Translations under genes and position numbers: made by a program
In this document: piece by piece, positions 15,433 to 24,685 of the stretch
How the letters are laid out: each line of letters begins with the position of its first letter
How positions within the stretch are numbered: the stretch's first letter is position 1
The notes under the pieces: generated by a model
Database searches by the model: none
The model's input: the letters and a program-made list of their open reading frames with translations, nothing else
Told to the model about the DNA's origin: nothing
NCBI RefSeq assembly: GCF_003971235.1
Contig: NZ_CP034661.1
Span: 3,782,001 to 3,846,000 of the forward strand
Direction: 5' to 3'
DNA: 64,000 nucleotides
Source of the DNA: Chryseobacterium aureum
GTDB lineage: Bacteria > Bacteroidota > Bacteroidia > Flavobacteriales > Weeksellaceae

Positions 15433-15440
15433 TACCTTTG
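15433..15440 (+). promoter_or_regulatory. -7 promoter box of alanine-rich lipoprotein
   Basis: TACCTTTG, identical to the -7 box of the divergent operon, 70 bp before the ATG at 15510. No -33 TTG is seen at normal spacing. Confidence 0.45.
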
Positions 15441-15509
15441 TCTTGTTCAAATAACAGAACAGAAGAAAATTTTATAAAACAATATTAACAAAATTAAATT
15501 TAATTTATT

Positions 15510-15851
15510 ATGAAAAAGTCATTATTCGTAGCTGCTATCGCTGCAATCTCTCTAGTTGCTTGTAAAAAAACTGAAGCTACTGCTACTGAAGGAACTGCTG
15601 ACTCTGCTGCTGCTAGCGTTGCTGATTCTGCTGCTGTAGTTACTGATTCTGCTGCTAAAGTTGTTGATTCTGCTGCTACTACTGCTGTAGAAGCTACTAA
15701 AGATGCTGCTGCTGCTACTACTGCTGCTGGTGCTGAAGTTGCTAAAGATGCTGCTAAAGGAGCTGGAGAAGCTGCTAAAGGAGCTGCTGATGCTGCTAAA
15801 GGTGCTGCTGACGCTGCTAAAGATGCTGCAAAAGACGCTGCTAAGAAATAA
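15510..15851 (+). CDS. Alanine-rich repetitive lipoprotein
   Basis: 113 aa. A lipoprotein signal (MKKSLFVAAIAAISLVA-C, Cys18) is followed by a nearly pure Ala/Lys/Asp/Val/Gly/Thr mature part. The first half repeats DSAA every 7-8 residues; the second half repeats KDAA and KGAADAA (about residues 76-112), giving a long amphipathic helix similar in composition to LEA-type stress proteins. Ala is encoded almost only by GCT, so the DNA is a GCTGCT-rich tract. It has its own promoter box and a strong terminator. Role unknown; a helical outer-membrane-anchored filler or stress protein is an inference. Confidence 0.85.
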   Translation: MKKSLFVAAIAAISLVACKKTEATATEGTADSAAASVADSAAVVTDSAAKVVDSAATTAVEATKDAAAATTAAGAEVAKDAAKGAGEAAKGAADAAKGAADAAKDAAKDAAKK

Positions 15852-15877
15852 TTCTAGCATACGCTTAACAATAAAAG

Positions 15878-15907
15878 AACCGTTTCACTCAGTGAGACGG
15901 TTTTTTT
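15878..15907 (+). terminator. Rho-independent terminator
   Basis: A long stem (AACCGTTTCACT/AGTGAGACGGTT, one G-U) followed by seven T residues, 27 bp after the alanine-rich lipoprotein. Confidence 0.9.
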
Positions 15908-15914
15908 ATGCTTA

Positions 15915-15944
15915 GTCATTGCGAGCCGAAGGCGAAGCAATCTC
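15915..15944. repeat. REP-like palindromic element
   Basis: GTCATTGCGAGCC-GAA-GGCGAAGCAATCTC folds as ATTGC/GCAAT and GCC/GGC arms around a short loop. This pattern (CATTGCGAG...GAAGCAATC) is one I know as a dispersed intergenic repeat in many bacterial genomes. It is the only copy I noticed in this window. Confidence 0.6.
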
Positions 15945-15994
15945 ATTCGGAACAAAGTTCAATAGAGAATTTTACCAATCATACTTCAACATTA

Positions 15995-16762
15995 TTACCC
16001 TTTCTTCTGTTTTAAAGATTCATAGCAGGTAATGGCTACTGCATTACTCAGGTTTAAAGAATCTATACTGCCTGCCATAGGAATAAGGGTGTTTTTTCCT
16101 TTACCAATCCAGAAATCACTTAATCCGGAATGTTCCGTACCGAATAATACGGCTGAACGCTGTCTGAAATCTCTTTTATAAAGATCTTCAGCAGTTTCAT
16201 CCATAAGCGTAGTGTAGATATTGAAGCTGTTTTTCTGTAGAAATTCCAGTGTTTCTTCATTTTCTGCCTGATATACTTCCATTCCGAAAAGGCATCCTAC
16301 ACTGGATCTGATTACATTGGGATTATAAAAATCGGTTTTTCCGTCAGCTACAATCAGTGCATCTACTCCAAAAGCTTCACAGCTCCTTAAGATCGCCCCG
16401 AGATTTCCTGGTTTTTCTACTCCTTCCACAATAATTACCGTAGAATCTTCCTTAGGAACAAATGATGAAAGTGGGGTTTCTTTGGCCTGATAAATTCCGA
16501 TAATTCCCTCCGAGCTTCCTCTGTACGCTATTTTTTCATATACTTTTTCACTTACATAATGTATTTTTCCACCGGGAAGAGTTCCTTTAAAGATATTTTC
16601 ACAGATAAAGAACTCCAAGGGTTCGAAATTATATTGTACCGCCCTTTCATTTTCCTGCTGGCCCTCGACTACAAAAACTTTTGATTTTTTACGGAATCTG
16701 TTGTCAGTAAGGAGCTTAGTGACGTTTTTTATTTTATCGTTTTGAAAACTTTCTATCAACAT
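15995..16762 (-). CDS. TrmH/SpoU family RNA methyltransferase
   Basis: 255 aa. An N-terminal substrate-binding domain (about 1-100, FRKKSKVFVVEGQQENERA) is followed by the SpoU knotted domain with VEKPGNLGAILRSCEAFG (motif 1), NPNVIRSSVGCLF, VLFGTEHSGLSD (motif 2) and IPMAGSIDSLNLSNAVAI (motif 3). These proteins methylate 2'-O-ribose in rRNA or tRNA using SAM; the exact site cannot be read from sequence. It follows the CPBP protease gene by 20 bp and is probably in the same transcript. Confidence 0.92.
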   Translation of the reverse strand: MLIESFQNDKIKNVTKLLTDNRFRKKSKVFVVEGQQENERAVQYNFEPLEFFICENIFKGTLPGGKIHYVSEKVYEKIAYRGSSEGIIGIYQAKETPLSSFVPKEDSTVIIVEGVEKPGNLGAILRSCEAFGVDALIVADGKTDFYNPNVIRSSVGCLFGMEVYQAENEETLEFLQKNSFNIYTTLMDETAEDLYKRDFRQRSAVLFGTEHSGLSDFWIGKGKNTLIPMAGSIDSLNLSNAVAITCYESLKQKKG

Positions 16763-16782
16763 GCTGCAAAATTATGCAAAAT

Positions 16783-17574
16783 TTATGATTGAACTTCCCT
16801 GGTTTTGATAAAAAGGGTTTTCCACGTTACTTCAAACGGGATTTTATTTTTTCTTTTAAAATGAATGATAAGTGCTATTACAACTACAATTGAGATCAGT
16901 TTATATAGATTTCCATAGAGGTTTCCGGAAACATTTTCTGACACATTAAAGATTTCCCAGTACAGATTCATAAAAAAATGAAGGAATATGGCACTCCATA
17001 AGTTGTATTCCGATTCAAAATATACCCAGGCGAAGAAGATGGATCCCAGGAACGTAATGGCAAATATTTCAATGAGCTCCGTTATATTTTGGCTTTGGTA
17101 TAAATGTACCTGTGCAAATAGCAGCGAGCCTAATAAGGCGGATGATATAAACCCAAGCCGGGTAAAGCGATAAAGTGCTGCAATAAGAAAAGCCCTGAAA
17201 ATGATCTCTTCGAAAAAAGCTGATGAAAGAGTATTGATCAACAAGGTTTCAGAATTTATTGTGCTGATGGCTTTAAAATGGAACAAATATCCGATGAGCA
17301 TTGGCAGAGTTCCTATACATGCAAAAGAAAATCCTTTGATAACGGGCTTATTTAATGATAGCAGGTCTGAAATGTTTCTTTTGGGCAATAAGATTTTTAA
17401 AGTAATCATCAATGGAATTAAAGTTACTGAATAAGCAATTACATGGGCTATTGCTTTGCTGTGAAACAGATTTTTTGAGAACGTCTGAATGTTTTTAAAA
17501 AAGAAAAGGTCGAAGAAATAGTAGGTCGTAAAACCTAGAATAAAGATAGAAAAGAAGCGGATGTTTTTACTCAT
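16783..17574 (-). CDS. CPBP family intramembrane metalloprotease
   Basis: 263 aa with about eight predicted transmembrane helices. The three CPBP/Abi motifs are present: FFEEIIFRAFL (Glu122, Glu123, Arg127), FAQVHL, and HFFMN near the C-terminus, giving the Glu/His residues that make up the active site. Family members include CAAX-processing proteases and bacteriocin self-immunity proteins; no bacteriocin gene is next to this one, so processing of an unknown substrate is more likely. Upstream of, and probably co-transcribed with, the RNA methyltransferase. Confidence 0.88.
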   Translation of the reverse strand: MSKNIRFFSIFILGFTTYYFFDLFFFKNIQTFSKNLFHSKAIAHVIAYSVTLIPLMITLKILLPKRNISDLLSLNKPVIKGFSFACIGTLPMLIGYLFHFKAISTINSETLLINTLSSAFFEEIIFRAFLIAALYRFTRLGFISSALLGSLLFAQVHLYQSQNITELIEIFAITFLGSIFFAWVYFESEYNLWSAIFLHFFMNLYWEIFNVSENVSGNLYGNLYKLISIVVVIALIIHFKRKNKIPFEVTWKTLFIKTREVQS

Positions 17575-17665
17575 GTCTGTTAAATTTTGAGCAAAAATGT
17601 AGCTTTAAATCTATGTTTTCAATTGAATGTGATGAATGACAAAGAAGAGTGACGAATGGCAATAA

Positions 17666-18505
17666 TTAGGAATTCTGTTGTTGCAATTGAGGAATAATGA
17701 AAGGAATAAAACTTCTTGAAACCGGAATTTCAAAGTCAATTTCAGGAAGAATTAATTTATATCCCTGAGCATTTCCTTTGAGATCTTTTACCCTTCTAAG
17801 ATTTACAATATAAGAACGGTGGCATTTTTTGACAGAATCAGTTTCGATTTGTTGTAAAGCATTGGATAAACTTATTCTGATCAATACTTTTTTTAAGCTG
17901 TTATTCTCTAAAAAGTAAAACGTACAGTAATTTTCCATAGACTGAACGCAAAGAAAATCTTTTTCAAGGATCGTAAGTTCAGTATTCTGTGCTGCTATTT
18001 TTAACAGATTTAATTGTTGTTCAGAAGCCGAAACAGGAAGATGTTGAGAAATACTGTGTGCTTTCTTTTCGTGAATGTTCTTTAAATAGATGTACCGGGA
18101 TAAAATATAGATGATAGAAATTGGAATTCCGACGGCAAGCGAATACAGGAACATGTAAAAATAATTGCCCAGGTCAAGTTCTACATGGCTTAAGAACAAT
18201 GAGTTGTAAAAGTAGGAGAGCACTGAGCCGAAAAATAGGATGAAAATTATTTTAGAAAGTTCTGCCCCTATATTCCATCTGTTAGCACGGGAAGTTACAA
18301 GGTTCGCAATAAAAAATGCAGTTCCGAAAATAATACAATAAGGAAAAAGTAATAAAAACTTGTAAGGGTGTTGGAAGTTTTCGGTACCAAAAGGCTGAAA
18401 AATTATCAGAAACAAATAGACTGCAATTCCTGCTCCCAGAGAAGAAATGAGAATCTCTTTGAATGATTCTGATTTTGGATAGGGATATGATGCAAAAGAA
18501 AACAT
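17666..18505 (-). CDS. LytTR family regulator with membrane N-terminus
   Basis: 279 aa. About four transmembrane helices (about 20-40, 47-69, 82-104, 112-140) precede a linker and a LytTR DNA-binding domain (about 180-275) with FLCVQSMENYCTFYF, KCHRSYIVNLRRV and FEIPVSRSF. There is no receiver domain and no kinase gene next to it, so the membrane part probably receives the signal directly, as in other one-component LytTR proteins of Bacteroidota. It follows rmuC by 11 bp and may share its transcript. Confidence 0.88.
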   Translation of the reverse strand: MFSFASYPYPKSESFKEILISSLGAGIAVYLFLIIFQPFGTENFQHPYKFLLLFPYCIIFGTAFFIANLVTSRANRWNIGAELSKIIFILFFGSVLSYFYNSLFLSHVELDLGNYFYMFLYSLAVGIPISIIYILSRYIYLKNIHEKKAHSISQHLPVSASEQQLNLLKIAAQNTELTILEKDFLCVQSMENYCTFYFLENNSLKKVLIRISLSNALQQIETDSVKKCHRSYIVNLRRVKDLKGNAQGYKLILPEIDFEIPVSRSFIPFIIPQLQQQNS

Positions 18506-18516
18506 AAAACCGGGAT

Positions 18517-20022
18517 TTAGCTTTCTGATGGTTCAATGAAGCTGCTATTGTCAATAAGACTTTGAGGCAGGTCTTTTTTATTTTTGATTCCTAATGACTT
18601 TAGTTTCTGAGTCTGGATCACAAGGTTATCATTTCCAGTGTGAAGCTGTTTGTAAGCATCATTAAATACATTTTTTGCCTGGTCCAGGTTTCTTCCCACT
18701 TTTTCTAAATTGTCTACAAAACCTACGAATTTGTCATAGAGCCTGGCTCCGCGTTCGGCAATTTCTATGGAGTTTCGGTTTTGATATTCACGTTTCCAGA
18801 GATCCGCAATCAGTTTAAGGGAAGTGATCAGATTGCTTGGATTCAGCAGGAGGATTCTTCTTTCATAAGCATAGTTCCAGAGATTCTGATCTGCCTGCAT
18901 GGCCGCAATATAGGCCGGTTCACTAGGTATAAACATCATTACGAAATCCAGTGATTTTCCATAGTCATCATAAGCTTTTTGACTTAATTGATTAATATGA
19001 TTCTTGATAGATCCAAGATGCTGGCTCAGTTTTATAGCATAAATATCACCATCAGTTTCGTCTACCAATTCTGTGAAAGCGGTCAGTGATACTTTAGAAT
19101 CAATAATCACGTTTCTTTCATCAGGATATTTTACAACGGCATCCGGGCGCATTTTCTTTCCGGAGAATTCTGAGAATAAAGCTTTATTGTCTTCATCGCG
19201 CAATTCATGTTCCAGGAAATATTCTCTTCCTTTTACCAGTCCGGATTTTTCTAGAATGCTTTCCAGAATCATCTCGCCCCAGTTCCCCTGGGTTTTACTT
19301 TCTCCTTTTAATGCTCGGGTCAGTTTTTTGGCATCATCGGAAATCTGCTGGTTCAGTTCTGCCAGCTCTTTTACTTTTTCTGCCAGAGAGAAACGTTCTT
19401 TATTTTCTTTTTCATAGGCTTCATTGACTTTATTTTTCAGATCAGCGATTTTCTCCTGAAACGGTTCGAGGATGTTTTTTAAATTATTTTGATTTAAAGC
19501 AGTAAACTTTTCTGTTTTTTCTTCTAAAATTTTGTTGGCGAGGTTTTCAAACTGAAGTTTAGAATCTTCCTGAATCTTGACGATTTCTTCTTTCTGCGTA
19601 TCAAGAGCTAGCTGAAGACTTTCATTTTTGGCAGAAAGCTCAGCGTTTTTAGCAAAAAGGGTCTGTTTTTCCAGAATATGGGTTTCTATCTGAGAAGTCT
19701 GTCTCTGATTGATTTGTTTTAACTCCTGAAACTGGAGCTGCAAAGAAGAATATTCTGCGGAGATTTTAGAAAACTCATTTTTCAGATCATCCAGTAAATC
19801 CTGTTGCAGCATGTTGGCTTCTTTCTCTTTACTGATAGTCTGATTAAGCTCCTGAATCTTCAGGTTTGAATTGTCAAGATCAGACTGGGTTTTGATTGAT
19901 AAAGCGTTCAGTGAATCATAAGAACTTCTTGAAACCATTGATGATTTCAAAGCAAAATACAAAATAACCGCTCCCAGTACACCACCGGCAACCAACCCAA
20001 TAATTAAATAGATCATCTCCAT
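18517..20022 (-). CDS. rmuC: DNA recombination protein RmuC
   Basis: 501 aa. One N-terminal transmembrane helix (about 4-25) is followed by a long coiled coil (about 30-220) and the RmuC nuclease-like domain (about 225-470) with KGESKTQGNWGEMILESILE, MRPDAVVKYPDERNVIIDSKVSL and FVMMFIPSEPAY. RmuC limits inversions at short inverted repeats in E. coli. It is divergent from the response regulator gene (100-bp gap) and is followed closely by the LytTR gene. Confidence 0.93.
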   Translation of the reverse strand: MEMIYLIIGLVAGGVLGAVILYFALKSSMVSRSSYDSLNALSIKTQSDLDNSNLKIQELNQTISKEKEANMLQQDLLDDLKNEFSKISAEYSSLQLQFQELKQINQRQTSQIETHILEKQTLFAKNAELSAKNESLQLALDTQKEEIVKIQEDSKLQFENLANKILEEKTEKFTALNQNNLKNILEPFQEKIADLKNKVNEAYEKENKERFSLAEKVKELAELNQQISDDAKKLTRALKGESKTQGNWGEMILESILEKSGLVKGREYFLEHELRDEDNKALFSEFSGKKMRPDAVVKYPDERNVIIDSKVSLTAFTELVDETDGDIYAIKLSQHLGSIKNHINQLSQKAYDDYGKSLDFVMMFIPSEPAYIAAMQADQNLWNYAYERRILLLNPSNLITSLKLIADLWKREYQNRNSIEIAERGARLYDKFVGFVDNLEKVGRNLDQAKNVFNDAYKQLHTGNDNLVIQTQKLKSLGIKNKKDLPQSLIDNSSFIEPSES

Positions 20023-20122
20023 CTTCCAAAATTATGAAAAAAGGCTGGAATTTACCTCCCTCTTCCTTCTTCCAGCTTCCTTTCTGACCAAGATTACTTA
20101 TATTTATAGGAAATTTCAGAGA

Positions 20123-20800
20123 ATGATGAATATTTTGTTGGTAGAAGATGATCAGAGAATCAGCAATTTCCTGATAAAAGGGCTTTCCGAGGCGGGTTAC
20201 AATATGACTCTTGCCGATTCCGGAGAGAAGGCCCGTGAACTTCTTCATACCTATGATTTTGATATTATTTTAATGGATATTATGCTTCCCGGCCTGGATG
20301 GGATGCAGCTTACCCAGATCATCAGATTTAAAGGAAACTATACCCCGATTCTGGTTTTGAGTGCTTTAAACAGTCCGGACGATAAGATTAAAATGCTGGA
20401 TATGGGCGCGGATGATTATCTGTCGAAACCTTTTCACTTTGAAGAGCTGATTTCAAGAATTAAGGCTTTAACCAGGAGAAATAAATTAAGCTATCAAAAA
20501 GAAGATCAGTATTTGTCATGTGGAAATATCGTTATTGATACCGATCTCCATAAAGTCACTCAAAATGACAAGGAAATAGAATTTTCCCCCACAGAATACA
20601 AACTTTTTACTTTCCTGATGGAAAATAAAAATAAGGTCCTGAGCAGAACCCAGATTCTGCATAAAGTGTGGGGAATTGATTTTGATAATTCAACGAATGT
20701 AGTGGATGTGTATATTTCCTATGTCCGTAACAAGATAGATGAAACCGATCAGAAAATTATTCATACGGTAAAAGGAACCGGATATTTGGTTAAAGACTGA
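20123..20800 (+). CDS. OmpR/PhoB family response regulator
   Basis: 225 aa. The receiver domain (about 1-120) has the acidic pair Asp9/Asp10, phospho-acceptor Asp52 (LMDIMLPGLDG) and the Lys of DDYLSKPF. The winged-helix effector domain (about 130-225) has FSPTEYKLFTFLMENKNKVL and a C-terminal KGTGYLV. A second Met at 20126 is an alternative start. It is followed after 2 bp by its histidine kinase and then by a metal efflux operon, which it probably controls. Direct repeats in front of that operon fit an OmpR-type dimer. Confidence 0.93.
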   Translation: MMNILLVEDDQRISNFLIKGLSEAGYNMTLADSGEKARELLHTYDFDIILMDIMLPGLDGMQLTQIIRFKGNYTPILVLSALNSPDDKIKMLDMGADDYLSKPFHFEELISRIKALTRRNKLSYQKEDQYLSCGNIVIDTDLHKVTQNDKEIEFSPTEYKLFTFLMENKNKVLSRTQILHKVWGIDFDNSTNVVDVYISYVRNKIDETDQKIIHTVKGTGYLVKD

Positions 20801-20802
20801 AA

Positions 20803-22167
20803 ATGACGCTCAGAAACAGATTTACCCTTATTTCAAGCCTGTCATTCGGCATTGTTTCTATCATCACATCTGCGGTGATATTCTTTGCCTATTATGACAG
20901 TACCAAGATTTTTTATTTTGAAAAGCTGAGAAATACGGCTCTTATTTCTGCTATTTATTATCTTGAAAAAGATGAACTTCCGAAGGACCGCCACGCCCAG
21001 ATTAAAAAAGAATACAATCACCTGATTCAGAATAACAGGGTAGCGGTTTACAATCAGAATAATGAAGTGACTTTTGGGCATAATCTGAATGATAAGAATA
21101 TAAAGCTTTCCCATTTACAGGCTGTCCGGAATAATAAAGGAATCCAGTTCATGTCTGATAATCAGTTCTACTATGGGATTTTTTATCCGGACAATCAGGG
21201 GGATTTTGTGGTTTTTGTAAAATCCTCAAATGATTCCTTTCAGTCCCAGATTCTGAGACTGGCCATTATTATGCTTTCCGTACTGTTAATTGGACTGTTT
21301 GCAATTTATTTTCTTAGCAGATACCTTTCTAAAGTGGTTTATAAACCTATTTCAAATGTAGTGGAGCGCATCAATAAAGTAGAATATAATACTATTTCTA
21401 CGGCCATCATTACCTCCACCAATACCCATGATGAGATCGAAGATCTGATAAAATCGTATAATAAACTGCTGGGAAGAATCTCTGAAAATGTACTCTTGCA
21501 GCAGAACTTTATCAATTATGTTTCTCATGAATTTAAAACCCCTTTAGCCGCGATCTCAGGAAATCTGGAGGTCTTTGCCCAAAAAGACCGTACACCGCAG
21601 GAATATAAAAAAGTAGCCAAAGAGTCATTGGAAAATGTGTACGAGATTGAAAATATTCTCAATAATCTTTTGCTGATGTCCGGAATGACAAAGCTTGAGT
21701 CTTCTCACAAACCTATGAGAGTAGATGAACTCGTCTGGAAGATTTATGAAAAATTAGAGCCTAAAGCAAAAGAGAACAATTCTTCTATTAAAATAGAACT
21801 TAAGGTAACAAAGCCATCTTTGCTTGAATTTCCCGGAAATGAAACATTGCTGTATCTCGCATTATATAATATTGTGGAAAATGCAGTTAAGTATTCTTAC
21901 GGCAAACCTGTGGTGATTACATTATCAGAAAGGAATAGCCAGCTTTACATCGAAGTCAGAGATGAAGGAAGAGGAATTCCGGCTGATGATCTGGTGAAAA
22001 TAACTGAGACTTTTTACCGGGGAAAAAATGTAGATCAGGTAAAAGGAAGCGGAATTGGCTTATCCCTTTCAAAAAGCATTTTTGATCATCATCATATTGT
22101 AATGAAAATTGATTCTATTGTGAATGTAGGTACAAAAGTTCTTCTTGAATTTCCAGCTCATTCATAA
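20803..22167 (+). CDS. Sensor histidine kinase
   Basis: 454 aa. Two transmembrane helices (about 10-30 and 151-172) enclose a periplasmic sensor of about 120 residues, followed by a HAMP-like segment, a DHp helix with His242 (NYVSHEFKTPL), and the ATPase domain with the N box (NIVENAVKYSYG), DEGRGIP and GSGIGLSLS. The sensor loop holds few Cys and some His residues (DRHAQ, YNHL, GHNLN), so a metal signal is possible but not shown. Paired with the response regulator 2 bp upstream. Confidence 0.93.
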   Translation: MTLRNRFTLISSLSFGIVSIITSAVIFFAYYDSTKIFYFEKLRNTALISAIYYLEKDELPKDRHAQIKKEYNHLIQNNRVAVYNQNNEVTFGHNLNDKNIKLSHLQAVRNNKGIQFMSDNQFYYGIFYPDNQGDFVVFVKSSNDSFQSQILRLAIIMLSVLLIGLFAIYFLSRYLSKVVYKPISNVVERINKVEYNTISTAIITSTNTHDEIEDLIKSYNKLLGRISENVLLQQNFINYVSHEFKTPLAAISGNLEVFAQKDRTPQEYKKVAKESLENVYEIENILNNLLLMSGMTKLESSHKPMRVDELVWKIYEKLEPKAKENNSSIKIELKVTKPSLLEFPGNETLLYLALYNIVENAVKYSYGKPVVITLSERNSQLYIEVRDEGRGIPADDLVKITETFYRGKNVDQVKGSGIGLSLSKSIFDHHHIVMKIDSIVNVGTKVLLEFPAHS

Positions 22168-22193
22168 TCGTGTTATTCGTGTTTTTAAAAAGT

Positions 22194-22224
22194 TCTAATC
22201 AAACTCTAATGTTGAACTAACCGG
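22194..22224 (+). promoter_or_regulatory. Direct repeats, candidate response-regulator site
   Basis: CTAAT at 22195 and 22206 and CTAAC at 22217 recur at exactly 11-bp steps, about one helical turn, 41 bp or more upstream of the -7 box of the efflux operon. OmpR-family regulators bind such head-to-tail repeats (established for the family). Confidence 0.5.
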
Positions 22225-22264
22225 ATTTTAATTTTATTTGAAATTCCGTCTAATATAAGACAAA

Positions 22265-22272
22265 TAGCTTTG
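22265..22272 (+). promoter_or_regulatory. -7 promoter box of efflux operon
   Basis: TAGCTTTG matches TAnnTTTG 19 bp before the TTG start at 22292. A TTTG at 22237-22240 is 24 bp away, slightly long for a -33 box, which would fit a promoter that needs an activator. Confidence 0.55.
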
Positions 22273-22291
22273 TGGTCTTAAATAAGAGACC

Positions 22292-23566
22292 TTGAAGAAA
22301 CTATTTTTTACCCTATTTTATATTCATTGTTTCAGTTTCTTTTCCGCACAGATTTCAGATACCCTGAAAATTGGCAGAAAGGATGCTGAAACTATTTTTC
22401 TCACTAAAAACCTGGACCTCATTGCCCAGAAGCTTGAGATTTCACAAGCCGAAGCAAGAGCCGTTCAGGCTAAGTACTGGCCGAATCCCAAATTAAGTAT
22501 CAGTGAAGTAAATCTATGGAGAACTTATGACATAGAAGAACAACCTGCCCTTATCGGAAACTGGGGAAAAAATACCCAGATTTCTGCTGAAATAGAACAG
22601 GTGATTCAGACTGCGGGTAAAAGACGAAAAAATATTGAACTGCAGAAAATAGAGATTGAAGGGGAAAAGTACGAGTTGCAGGAAGTTTTGCGTGAACTTA
22701 AAAAAACACTCAGAAATACCATTACCGAAATTCTGTACAATCAGGAACAGCAAAAAATCTATCAGGGACAGATTGCTTCCATTGAGAAGTTAACAAAATC
22801 ATACAATAACCAATTAAGCCTTGGAAATATAAGCAAAGCAGAATATGTCCGCCTGAAGGCACAGGAAATTGAATTCAAAAAGAAACTGATTTCATTAAAA
22901 CAGGAAATTGAAGATCAGCAGGTAGAGCTTAAAGCCCTATTAATGCTGCCTTCCCAATCTTATCTGGTGATAACGGACTCATTGGTGATGCCTGAAAAAC
23001 AGCTTTCTGAGCTGGAAGTGACACAATGGATAGAAAAGGCAAAAGAAAACAGACCGGATATCATGATTTCAAAAAATAAAGAGATTCATGCCGCCAAAAA
23101 CCTGGAAATCCAAAATGCACTGAAAACACCGGATGTTGCCGTTTCCATAGGATACGACCGTGGCGGAAACATCATGAAAGATTTTATAGGCTTAGGAGTT
23201 TCTATGGATCTGCCCATTTTCGACCGTAATAAAGGAAATATTCAGGAAGCGAAACTTGAAGTTGAGAAAAGTAAGCTTGAAACCCGTAAAAATATGCTGA
23301 AATCTGAGAATGAAATTGTCTCTGTTTTCAGAAACTATATCAGAACACAGCAGGTTTCAGAAGAGATTGATGGAGATTATGAATCTACACTGGACGGTCT
23401 GCTGGTAAGCCATGAGAAAAATTTCAGACTGAGAAATATCAGCATGCTGGAATACATGGACTTTCTGGACACCTATATCGGAAATAAAATGATCATCCTG
23501 GATACAAAAAAAGAATTGAATCAATACTACGAAAACCTGCAGTATGTTGTAGGACAAGATTTATAA
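22292..23566 (+). CDS. TolC/CzcC family outer-membrane efflux protein
   Basis: 424 aa. The start is TTG, giving a signal peptide (KKLFFTLFYIHCFSFFSAQ). The rest has two helical OEP repeats (about 55-230 and 250-420) with RPDIMISKNKEI and the typical YWPNPKLSISEVNLW start of a CzcC-like outer-membrane factor. It forms the outer-membrane channel of the HME-RND pump coded next to it; the gap to the adaptor is 3 bp. Confidence 0.9.
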   Translation: MKKLFFTLFYIHCFSFFSAQISDTLKIGRKDAETIFLTKNLDLIAQKLEISQAEARAVQAKYWPNPKLSISEVNLWRTYDIEEQPALIGNWGKNTQISAEIEQVIQTAGKRRKNIELQKIEIEGEKYELQEVLRELKKTLRNTITEILYNQEQQKIYQGQIASIEKLTKSYNNQLSLGNISKAEYVRLKAQEIEFKKKLISLKQEIEDQQVELKALLMLPSQSYLVITDSLVMPEKQLSELEVTQWIEKAKENRPDIMISKNKEIHAAKNLEIQNALKTPDVAVSIGYDRGGNIMKDFIGLGVSMDLPIFDRNKGNIQEAKLEVEKSKLETRKNMLKSENEIVSVFRNYIRTQQVSEEIDGDYESTLDGLLVSHEKNFRLRNISMLEYMDFLDTYIGNKMIILDTKKELNQYYENLQYVVGQDL

Positions 23567-23569
23567 GAT

Positions 23570-24685
23570 ATGAACAAAAATAAGACCCTATACATTGCTG
23601 CGGCTTACCTGTCTGCCCTCATTATTTTTACAGGCTGTGCCGGAAAAGTAGAAAATAAAGAAGCCGAAAAAGGCTACTGCATCAGCAAAGAACTTAAAAA
23701 AGATATTAAACTTGCCAAAGCAGAGATGCTTCCCATAGAAGAAAGTATTACCCTTACCGGAGAAGTGGAAAGCAACTCCGATAAAACCGTTCCTTTCGTA
23801 AGTCTTGTGGACGGAGTGGTGATAGACACCTATTTCTCCCTTGGTGATTATGTGAAAAAAGGCCAAACATTGGCAAGTGTAAAAAGTACGGCTGTGAATG
23901 AAATGCAGGATGATACCCAAACTTTGCAGGCTCAGCTGGCCGTTGCGAAAAGAAAACTGTCTTCTGTGGAAGCCATGTATAAAGATGATATTGCCTCTCA
24001 GAAAGATTTACAGGAAGCACGTTCCGAAGTAGCCATCTTGCAATCCAATATTTCGAAGACGCAGAAAAATATGCAGCTGTATTCAGCGGGAGGAAACACC
24101 ATTCAGATCAAAGCTCCGGCAGACGGCTATGTTATTTCAAAGAATATTTCTAAAGGTATGCCCGTAACTGCTGGCGGAGATCAGCTGTTTACCATTTCCA
24201 ATCTGGATAAAGTATGGGTAATGGCCAATGTGTACGCTACCAATATGAGGCATGTTTATGTTGACCAACCTGTAGTGGTGAAGACTCTTGCTTATCCGGA
24301 TGACAGTTTCTCTGGAAAAATCAATAATATCTCTCAGGTTTTTAATGAAAATGAAAGAGTGCTGAAGGCTAAAATCATTATGGATAATAACGGAATGAAG
24401 CTAAGACCGGGTATGTCCGCAGATGTTGTATTGCCTATTAATTCACAAAACAAAAGTGCATTGGCTATTCCCGCAAAGGCATTAATCTTTGATAACAACC
24501 AAAGCTATGTAGTGGTATACAAAAAAGACTGTGAACTTGAGATCAGACCCGTAACGGAAATTGCTTCCAACAGCCAGTATATTTATGTAGAAGGCAATTT
24601 AAAACCAGGTGAAAATGTCATTGCTTCCAACGGACTGCTGATTTATGAAAACCTGAAAAACCAATTAAATAATTCCACGAAGTAA
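23570..24685 (+). CDS. HME-RND efflux periplasmic adaptor (lipoprotein)
   Basis: 371 aa. A lipoprotein signal ends at IIFTG-C (Cys23). The adaptor pattern follows: LTGEVESNSDKTVPF, the lipoyl-like half motifs VIDTYFSLGDYVKKGQTL and IKAPADGYVISKNI around a coiled-coil hairpin (about 110-165), then beta-barrel and membrane-proximal domains (MRPGMSADVVLP-like block KLRPGMSADVVLP). It links the inner-membrane pump to the outer-membrane channel. It overlaps the pump gene by one base. Confidence 0.92.
   Translation: MNKNKTLYIAAAYLSALIIFTGCAGKVENKEAEKGYCISKELKKDIKLAKAEMLPIEESITLTGEVESNSDKTVPFVSLVDGVVIDTYFSLGDYVKKGQTLASVKSTAVNEMQDDTQTLQAQLAVAKRKLSSVEAMYKDDIASQKDLQEARSEVAILQSNISKTQKNMQLYSAGGNTIQIKAPADGYVISKNISKGMPVTAGGDQLFTISNLDKVWVMANVYATNMRHVYVDQPVVVKTLAYPDDSFSGKINNISQVFNENERVLKAKIIMDNNGMKLRPGMSADVVLPINSQNKSALAIPAKALIFDNNQSYVVVYKKDCELEIRPVTEIASNSQYIYVEGNLKPGENVIASNGLLIYENLKNQLNNSTK

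Noticed and set aside
15552..15860. Ser/Phe-rich frame opposite the alanine-rich lipoprotein
   Set aside because: It is a mirror of the GCT repeats, so its low-complexity composition follows from the real gene on the other strand.
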